Source of the DNA: Candidatus Roizmanbacteria bacterium
Lineage (GTDB): Bacteria > Patescibacteriota > Microgenomatia > UBA1406 > GWC2-37-13
Assembly (NCBI GenBank): GCA_902200405.1
Contig: CABIKN020000034.1
Span: forward strand, 1-48,741
Length of the DNA: 48,741 nucleotides
Direction: 5' to 3'
In this document: piece by piece, positions 43,169 to 48,741 of the stretch
Layout of the letters: every line of letters begins with the position of its first letter
Position numbering within the stretch: the stretch's first letter is position 1
The notes under the pieces: generated by a model
The model's database searches: none
Told to the model about the DNA's origin: nothing
The model's input: the letters and a program-made list of their open reading frames with translations, nothing else
Translations under genes and position numbers: made by a program

Positions 43169-45283
43169 ATGAAAAATATGGCTAGACGTAAATCTTTATT
43201 TAAATTACCGTTTTTGAAAATCAAAATTAACAAGGGTACTATTTTAAATATTTTCGGCTTCATAATCTTTGGTTCGGGTTTGATCTCTCTTATTTCCTTT
43301 ATAAAAAGTTTTACCAATGAAGAAACTGGAAGAATTTTATTTGTGATAAATCAAATATTGGTATCAAAATTTGGCGGTTTATCAATTTTTATTCCTTTAA
43401 TTTTAATATTATTATCGATCCATTTTTTTAATACCAGAAAATTTAAATTTATCAAGCCAAATATCACTGGTGGACTGATAATGGTATTTATTTCTTTGAT
43501 CGGAATTTTTCAAACAGGGGAAATTGGCTCAGCTATATTTAATAATTTGAAAATAGACTTTTCGGTTGCTGGAGCAGTTATCATAATCGGCGTTATTCTC
43601 GTTATTGGTCTAGTACTCTTTCTTGATACTTCAATAGATGCTTTTTTAATTTTTATTTTTACAATTTTGAAATCTGTCATGTTGTTTATTAAAGATTATT
43701 TTTTAAGAACATTTTTTACTAAGGGAGATGAAAAATTAGGAAAGCATGATAATCAATTTATAGTTGATAGCAAAGTTGAAGAAAAGGCAAAAAAAACAAT
43801 AGTAGTCATGGAAAAGAAAGGCGAAATTACCATCAAACCATTAGCCCAATCAACAAACTCAACTTGGATTTATCCGCCTCTCAGTTTATTAGCTGATGTT
43901 TCCCAAAAAGAAGCTGATAGAGGGGACGTTAATTACAATGCTTCAGTGATTGAAAAAACTCTTGAATCTTTTGGAATTCGCGCTAGGGTAGCAGAAATAA
44001 ATAGAGGGCCAGCGGTCACTCAATATGCTTTACAAATTACTCAAGGGACAAAATTGTCAAGAATTACTGCCTTGTCTAATGATTTAGCGCTTGCTCTTGC
44101 TGCAACGACCGGACAGGTGCGACTCGAGGCGCCAATCCCGGGTCGAGCATTGGTCGGGATAGAAATTCCTAATAAAAGACCTGAAATTGTTACGGAAAAA
44201 CATTTATTATCATCTCCTGTTTTTACTTCTAATAATGATCCGTTACTGGTTCCTTTAGGGCTAGATGTTTCCGGCCAGCCTGTAGCCGCCTCAATTGCCA
44301 AGATGCCACATGCTTTGATCGCAGGAGCGACCGGATCAGGTAAATCAGTCCTTTTAAATGCTTGGATTTCAGCTTTTCTATTTCGAACCCGACCAGAAGA
44401 TTTAAGAATGATTTTAGTTGATCCAAAACGAGTCGAACTTTCAATTTATAATTCTATTCCACATTTATTAACCGAAGTTATAGTTGATGCAGAAAAAATT
44501 ATCTCAGCTTTAAAATGGACAGTTGGGGAAATGCAGTTAAGATATAAATTATTTGCCAAAGTCGGCGCTCGTAATATAGAAGGATATAACCTGATTTCCG
44601 GAATAGAAAAAAGACCCTATATTATTTTTGTTATTGATGAGTTAGCTGATTTAATGATATTTGCACCCGGAGAGTCGGAAGAGTTAATAACGCGGGTTGC
44701 TCAAATGGCTAGAGCCACAGGAATACATTTAATCTTAGCCACTCAAAGGCCTTCAGTCGATGTTATCACTGGTTTAATGAAAGCTAATATTCCAACCCGA
44801 ATTGCTTTTAACGTTTCATCAATGATTGATTCTCGAGTGATTATTGATATGCCTGGAGCTGAAAAACTACTGGGGAGAGGAGATATGTTGTTTTTACCGC
44901 CGGACAAAGCTAAACCAGTTCGTATTCAAGGACCGTATATAACGGAAAGTGAAGTCAATAATTTAGTTAACTTCCTTAAATCTCAAACTCCTGAAGTTCA
45001 TTACACTCAGGAAGTGACCGAACAGGCGCTTAATGTTAAAACAGCAGGAGGTGGTAGCTATGCTGTCAACGGTGGAGAAAACGATGTTTATTTCAATCAG
45101 GCAATCGAAATTATTATGCAACAGGATAAAGCGTCGGCTTCCTTGTTACAACGCCGTTTATCAATAGGTTATGCCAGAGCTGCCAGACTTCTTGATCAGT
45201 TGGAAGCGGCCGGATATGTTAGCCCAGCTGAAGGGGCCAAACAGAGAGCGGTAATTAGAAGGCAAAATATAAATCAGGAATAA
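43169..45283 (+). CDS. ftsK: FtsK/SpoIIIE DNA translocase
   Basis: About 704 residues. Four to five N-terminal membrane helices (about 20-190), a short linker, the FtsK alpha/beta motor (Walker A AGATGSGKSVLLNAWI at about 385-400, Walker B PYIIFVIDELADLMI, RPSVDVITG) and a C-terminal gamma winged helix (KASASLLQRRLSIGYARAARLLDQLEAAGYVSP). It pumps chromosomal DNA at the division septum. I choose ATG 43169 because a TATATC box (43157-43162) lies exactly 6 nt upstream; an earlier ATT/other start at 43142 is less likely. Confidence 0.94.
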   Translation: MKNMARRKSLFKLPFLKIKINKGTILNIFGFIIFGSGLISLISFIKSFTNEETGRILFVINQILVSKFGGLSIFIPLILILLSIHFFNTRKFKFIKPNITGGLIMVFISLIGIFQTGEIGSAIFNNLKIDFSVAGAVIIIGVILVIGLVLFLDTSIDAFLIFIFTILKSVMLFIKDYFLRTFFTKGDEKLGKHDNQFIVDSKVEEKAKKTIVVMEKKGEITIKPLAQSTNSTWIYPPLSLLADVSQKEADRGDVNYNASVIEKTLESFGIRARVAEINRGPAVTQYALQITQGTKLSRITALSNDLALALAATTGQVRLEAPIPGRALVGIEIPNKRPEIVTEKHLLSSPVFTSNNDPLLVPLGLDVSGQPVAASIAKMPHALIAGATGSGKSVLLNAWISAFLFRTRPEDLRMILVDPKRVELSIYNSIPHLLTEVIVDAEKIISALKWTVGEMQLRYKLFAKVGARNIEGYNLISGIEKRPYIIFVIDELADLMIFAPGESEELITRVAQMARATGIHLILATQRPSVDVITGLMKANIPTRIAFNVSSMIDSRVIIDMPGAEKLLGRGDMLFLPPDKAKPVRIQGPYITESEVNNLVNFLKSQTPEVHYTQEVTEQALNVKTAGGGSYAVNGGENDVYFNQAIEIIMQQDKASASLLQRRLSIGYARAARLLDQLEAAGYVSPAEGAKQRAVIRRQNINQE

Positions 45284-45300
45284 ATTCTACATTTTCAGTC

Positions 45301-45329
45301 TTGACAAAATTTTCTGTTAGTAGTATTGT
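45301..45329 (+). promoter_or_regulatory. pdxS promoter
   Basis: TTGACA (45301-45306), a 17-nt spacer and TATTGT (45324-45329) lie 15 nt before the pdxS ATG. The leader would be about 9 nt, without a clear Shine-Dalgarno. Confidence 0.65.
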
Positions 45330-45344
45330 ATCTTACACAAACTT

Positions 45345-46223
45345 ATGGTTAATCAGCTTGGAAGAAATTTAGCCCAGATGTTAAAAGGTGGAGTGATTAT
45401 GGATGTGGTGAATGCTGAACATGCCAAGATTGCCGAAAAAGCCGGGGCTGTAGCAGTTATGGCGCTTGAACGAGTGCCATCAGATATTCGTGCCGCGGGA
45501 GGAGTCGCCAGAATGTCTGATCCTACCAAAATTAAGGAGATTCAAAAGTCTGTTACTATTCCAGTTATGGCTAAGTGTCGTATTGGGCATTTTGTAGAAG
45601 CACAGGTTCTTGAGTTTCTTAAAGTTGATTTTGTCGATGAAAGCGAAGTATTAACTCCTGCTGATGAAGAATTTCATATTGACAAAACAAAATTTGAAGT
45701 ACCGTTTGTTTGTGGTTGCCGCGATTTAGGAGAAGCCCTTCGAAGAATTGAAGAGGGAGCCGCCATGATAAGAACAAAAGGAGAACCTGGTACTGGTAAT
45801 ATTGTTGAAGCCGTAAGACATATAAGAGCGGTAAACAAAGGAATTGACGAACTAAAAACATTACTGAAACAAAAAAAATCCGTAAAACTAAGAGAAAAAG
45901 CTAAAGAATATCGTGTTTCGTATGATTTAGTCCTGCAAGTTGCAAAATTAGGGAGATTACCAGTAGTTAATTTTGCCGCTGGTGGAATCGCCACTCCCGC
46001 AGACGCAGCTCTTTGTATGCAACTTGGTGTTGACGGTGTTTTTGTTGGATCGGGAATCTTTAAAAGTGATGATCCGGTAAAAATGGCAAAGGCTATTGTT
46101 GATGCTACCGCTCATTTTAATGATCCCAGCAAAATAGCCAAAGCAAGTGAAAATTTAGGCGAAGCCATGAAGGGTCTGGAAATTTCTACCTTAGAAACAA
46201 AAATGGCTGCACGTGGAATATGA
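45345..46223 (+). CDS. pdxS: Pyridoxal 5'-phosphate synthase subunit PdxS
   Basis: A 292-residue (beta/alpha)8 PLP synthase: [80 protein letters not shown] (catalytic Lys), [54 protein letters not shown]. It makes PLP from ribose 5-phosphate, glyceraldehyde 3-phosphate and ammonia delivered by PdxT. It overlaps pdxT by 4 nt. PLP is used by TrpB in this same window. Confidence 0.96.
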   Translation: MVNQLGRNLAQMLKGGVIMDVVNAEHAKIAEKAGAVAVMALERVPSDIRAAGGVARMSDPTKIKEIQKSVTIPVMAKCRIGHFVEAQVLEFLKVDFVDESEVLTPADEEFHIDKTKFEVPFVCGCRDLGEALRRIEEGAAMIRTKGEPGTGNIVEAVRHIRAVNKGIDELKTLLKQKKSVKLREKAKEYRVSYDLVLQVAKLGRLPVVNFAAGGIATPADAALCMQLGVDGVFVGSGIFKSDDPVKMAKAIVDATAHFNDPSKIAKASENLGEAMKGLEISTLETKMAARGI

Positions 46224-46816
46224 AATCACAAAAGACAGTTGGCATACTCGCATTTCATGGCGATGTTATAGAGCATATTGAAGCTACAAAAAACGCATCA
46301 AAAAATCTTCATTTAAACATAGAGGTTGTTCCTGTTCGTACCAAAGAGATTATTCACACGCTTGATGCTCTTATTATCCCAGGTGGAGAAAGTACTACTC
46401 TCCATAAGTTATGTGAAAGAGAAGGCATGTGGGAAAAGATGAAACAAATTAAGAATATATTTGGCACCTGTGCCGGAGCAATCATGCTTTCTAATCAAGT
46501 TTTCCACAAGACTCATGATCAAAAAACACTGGAATTAATGGATATAGAAATTGATCGTAATGCCTATGGAAGACAAACAGAGTCTTTTGAAAAAGATATT
46601 AAAACAAGTTTAGGTGACATTCACGCAGTTTTTATTCGAGCTCCCAGAATAATAAAAGTAAAAAAAGATGTAATGATACTGGCTAGAAATGATGGTGAGA
46701 TTATAGCTTGTGAACAAAAAATAAATAAAAACTATTATTTGGCTGTTTGTTTCCACCCAGAACTTACATCAACAATCTTTCATGAATATTTTATAAAGAA
46801 GGTTTACCAGATTTAA
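46220..46816 (+). CDS. pdxT: Pyridoxal 5'-phosphate synthase glutaminase subunit PdxT
   Basis: A 198-residue class I glutaminase: [32 protein letters not shown], the nucleophilic Cys (about 84) in [12 protein letters not shown], and the catalytic His-Glu pair in [15 protein letters not shown]. It cleaves glutamine and channels ammonia to PdxS. It is co-translated with pdxS (4-nt overlap) and is followed 70 nt later by glutamine synthetase, which supplies its substrate. Confidence 0.94.
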   Translation: MKSQKTVGILAFHGDVIEHIEATKNASKNLHLNIEVVPVRTKEIIHTLDALIIPGGESTTLHKLCEREGMWEKMKQIKNIFGTCAGAIMLSNQVFHKTHDQKTLELMDIEIDRNAYGRQTESFEKDIKTSLGDIHAVFIRAPRIIKVKKDVMILARNDGEIIACEQKINKNYYLAVCFHPELTSTIFHEYFIKKVYQI

Positions 46817-46886
46817 ATTTATTCTTGACATTTACATTAATTTATTGTAAATTTATCTTAATTATTTATTATTTTAATATAATTTT

Positions 46887-48323
46887 ATGGATAATAAGCC
46901 TTTGAGGTCTTTTTTAGAGATCCCCTATGATGAGCTAGCAGAGATGAATTTAATCGCTAAAAAAAAGAGAAAGGATAAAATTTCTGAAAAAGAATTGAAA
47001 GAATTTTATCTCAATTATTTAAAAAAAGAAAAAAGATTAAAGGCGGTCACGATTGGTTTTTCGGATCTTGAAGGTCGCTTTCACATGATCGACTACGATA
47101 AAAAATTCTTCCTTGATTCTTATGATAACATGACTTTTGACGGTTCATCAATCCGTGGTTTTTCCCGTCAGGCAGAGTCTGACCTGCGACTGGGGATTGA
47201 TTGGGGAGCTTTTTGGTGGTTGCCGACCGATGTATTTGGTCCCGGTAAAGTTTTGATGATGGGGAAGATTAATGGTCAAGACGAAAAACCATATCAAATG
47301 GATGCGAGAGGAATTCTGCAAAGTTATTTAGAGGCATTAAATAAAAAAAATCAATATACGGTTTATGTTGCTAACGAAGTTGAAGGTTTTCTAGTTAAAG
47401 GTATTGACGCAGAACAGTTATTTAATGAAAAAGTGGGTTTTGAATTGGTCTCAATGGGCGGCTATTATCATTCACTGCCGAATGATGTTTTAAGAAACTT
47501 TATTGATCGGGCTGCTGAAGCGCAACGAGCCATGGGTTTTGAAAATGAAAAAGATCACCCTGAAGTTGCTCCTTCACAGTTTGAACTAAATTATTCATAT
47601 GCCGATGCCATAATCGCGGCCGATCAAATCCAAATATATAAATTGATCTGCCGTCAGATTGCCCGCAATATGGGGATGACAGCTACATTTTTGCCAAAAC
47701 CGGTTATGGGTATCAATGGCAGTGGAATGCACACAAACATTTCTATTTTTAGTAAAGGCAGAAATCTTTTTCATGATCGATCCGGGCGGGGACAGTTATC
47801 AGATCTGGCATGGAAGTTTATTGACAAAATTTTATCCAATGCTAATGATATTTGCTTGATTTTAAACAGCAGTGTCAATGCTTACCGCCGACTTGACCCG
47901 CATTTTGAAGCTCCTAATGAAATAAAAGTTTCGGAAATTGATCGCGGGGCGATGATTAGGGTTCCTTTACATAATGAAAAGTCAGCCAGGATTGAAGTGA
48001 GAAGTGTTGGGACAGACGCAAACCCATATTTGCTAATTTATTCATTAATTAAAACTGGATTAGAGGGAGCGGTTGAAAAGGTTGATAAAGAAAAGCGACC
48101 GCGAGCGAGATTTTTACCTGGAGATATAAATACCGCTATAAATTATTTTCGCCAAAGTGATTTAATGGAAAAAATACTGGGAGCTGAGATGAAGAAGAAA
48201 TTCATCGAACTCAAGCAAAAAGCGGCTGACCGATCACCTGCTGATTTGGGTACTAAGGTAAAAAATTCCGAAGTCATCTATCACCATGAAGTCTATAACC
48301 AGATGCTTTGGAATGATTTTTGA
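46887..48323 (+). CDS. glnA: Glutamine synthetase, type I-like
   Basis: A 478-residue glutamine synthetase: beta-grasp domain (TIGFSDLEGRFHMIDYD, MTFDGSSIRGF), catalytic domain with VYVANEVEGFLV, RAAEAQRAMGFENEKDHPEVAPSQFELNY, MTATFLPKPVMGINGSGMHTNISIF, LNSSVNAYRRLDPHFEAPNEI and the RIEVRSVGTDANPYL segment. I do not see the Tyr-containing adenylylation loop of E. coli GlnA. It makes glutamine from glutamate and ammonia. A TATAAT at 46878-46883 lies 3 nt before the ATG; TTGACA near 46826 with TAAATT 17 nt later is an alternative, giving a leadered mRNA. Confidence 0.93.
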   Translation: MDNKPLRSFLEIPYDELAEMNLIAKKKRKDKISEKELKEFYLNYLKKEKRLKAVTIGFSDLEGRFHMIDYDKKFFLDSYDNMTFDGSSIRGFSRQAESDLRLGIDWGAFWWLPTDVFGPGKVLMMGKINGQDEKPYQMDARGILQSYLEALNKKNQYTVYVANEVEGFLVKGIDAEQLFNEKVGFELVSMGGYYHSLPNDVLRNFIDRAAEAQRAMGFENEKDHPEVAPSQFELNYSYADAIIAADQIQIYKLICRQIARNMGMTATFLPKPVMGINGSGMHTNISIFSKGRNLFHDRSGRGQLSDLAWKFIDKILSNANDICLILNSSVNAYRRLDPHFEAPNEIKVSEIDRGAMIRVPLHNEKSARIEVRSVGTDANPYLLIYSLIKTGLEGAVEKVDKEKRPRARFLPGDINTAINYFRQSDLMEKILGAEMKKKFIELKQKAADRSPADLGTKVKNSEVIYHHEVYNQMLWNDF

Positions 48324-48327
48324 GAAA

Positions 48328-48366
48328 TGTCCGCAAAAATCGGACAACTGAAATTAGCGGTTTTTG
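48328..48366 (+). terminator. Probable glnA terminator
   Basis: TGTCCG/CGGACA stem (48329-48347) lies within a larger CCGC/GCGG pairing, followed by TTTTTG at 48361. It starts 5 nt after the glnA stop. Confidence 0.55.
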
Positions 48367-48370
48367 TTAT

Positions 48371-48466
48371 GTCATCCCCGTGAAGACGGGGATCCAGTCT
48401 ATAATTACATTATTAAAAAACAAATAAGGTATATTTAGCTTGGATTCCCGCCTACGCGGGAATGAC
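48371..48466. repeat. REPIN-like double-hairpin repeat, full copy C
   Basis: It starts GTCATCCCCGTGAAGACGGG and ends GCGGGAATGAC, with the same AT-rich spacer (ccagtctataattacat..., caaataaggt) as copies A and B. It lies between glnA and a convergent truncated gene. Confidence 0.85.
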
Positions 48467-48550
48467 AGAGTAGGTGTAATTAAGTTAGTAACGTAATGCC
48501 AGAAAAGAATTGGAGAAAAAACTTGGGAGATCGATTGTGACGAAAAAGAA

Positions 48551-48741
48551 TTATTTAGCGTAATTTTCTAAATATCCACAGTTCTTACATATATATGCTT
48601 TTACATCTTTAGCATTTTCTACCCTAAAATATGCGAAAAAATCTTTTATTAGTTTTGTTCCCCATACAACAGACCCATTTGCAGAAGGAATTTTGCTATT
48701 TGTCCTATTTGTTAATAAGCCTTCTTCCATTTCACCGCTAC
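48551..48741 (-). CDS. C-terminal part of a zinc-ribbon protein (cut by window end)
   Basis: The last 63 residues of a gene running off the right edge: SGEMEEGLLTNRTNSKIPSA, then WGTK, KDFFAYFRVENAKDVKAYICKNCGYLENYAK and TAA at 48551. The CKNCGY pair near the end plus the MEEGLL segment (which normally follows a first CPxCG pair) fits the PF20097/DUF6487 type of small zinc-ribbon proteins. The first Cys pair would lie outside the window. Function unknown. Confidence 0.6.
   Translation of the reverse strand, partial: SGEMEEGLLTNRTNSKIPSANGSVVWGTKLIKDFFAYFRVENAKDVKAYICKNCGYLENYAK

Noticed and set aside
1-48741. CRISPR array
   Set aside because: No set of direct repeats with regular unique spacers; the only short regular array is the 10-bp Fic operator without spacers.
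1-48741. Alternative genetic code (UGA as Gly, as in Gracilibacteria)
   Set aside because: TGA terminates many genes exactly at family ends and in ATGA overlaps, and Gly codons are normal.

Overview
The window is visibly AT-rich, with tightly packed genes that often overlap by 4 nt (ATGA). It most resembles a Candidate Phyla Radiation bacterium (Patescibacteria, probably a Microgenomates-type lineage). This is inferred from gene content, not from a phylogenetic marker. Supporting points are a complete archaeal-type mevalonate pathway in a bacterium, small lineage-typical membrane proteins, rpsO-pnp, metG, ftsK, and many genes whose -10 box lies exactly 6 nt before the start codon (predicted leaderless mRNAs). 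TGA is used as a normal stop codon throughout.

Layout. 1-2541 (minus strand): small genes (HTH, SHOCT membrane protein, DUF302, DsrE, ParB-like) with a structured RNA element at about 982-1127 in front of the HTH gene. 2646-11529 (plus): a defence island with a PD-(D/E)XK/DUF5655 protein, HsdR, a fused HsdM-HsdS, an LPO_1073/Vpar_1526-like protein and an unrecognised nuclease-like protein with a C-terminal zinc ribbon. 11570-15484: an AbrB-SNase gene pair, an IS3-family element that has cut off an upstream ORF, and a large serine recombinase whose 3' end runs into an odd tRNA gene (probable attachment site). 15831-18127: DUF5678 plus retropepsin pair, YerC, ECF sigma factor and membrane proteins.

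18184-26992 carries isoprenoid synthesis from acetyl-CoA: IDI (minus strand), then HMG-CoA reductase, HMG-CoA synthase, thiolase, DUF35 scaffold, two GHMP kinases, mevalonate-diphosphate decarboxylase, cis-prenyltransferase and trans-polyprenyl synthase. 26977-30521 holds rarA, an NYN nuclease, a cyclase-family hydrolase and a Fic protein preceded by six tandem 10-bp repeats.

36520-30675 (minus strand) contains a tryptophan regulon: a TrpR repressor whose promoter overlaps a near-perfect trp operator, a 16-residue leader peptide with three Trp codons followed by an antiterminator/terminator pair, then a TrpB2-type synthase, an Asp/Glu racemase homologue, a small ParB/SerK-like protein, an EamA transporter, and a TrpRS carrying an N-terminal YbaK-type tRNA-deacylase domain. 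This is the most striking part of the window: repression and attenuation are stacked on a lone trpB.

36525-48741: PBP1A, metG, a divergent small membrane protein and rpsO sharing one symmetrical -10 box, pnp, ftsK, pdxS-pdxT, glnA, and a truncated zinc-ribbon gene. A REPIN-like double-hairpin repeat of about 95 bp occurs three times in full and twice as halves between 18 kb and the right end.
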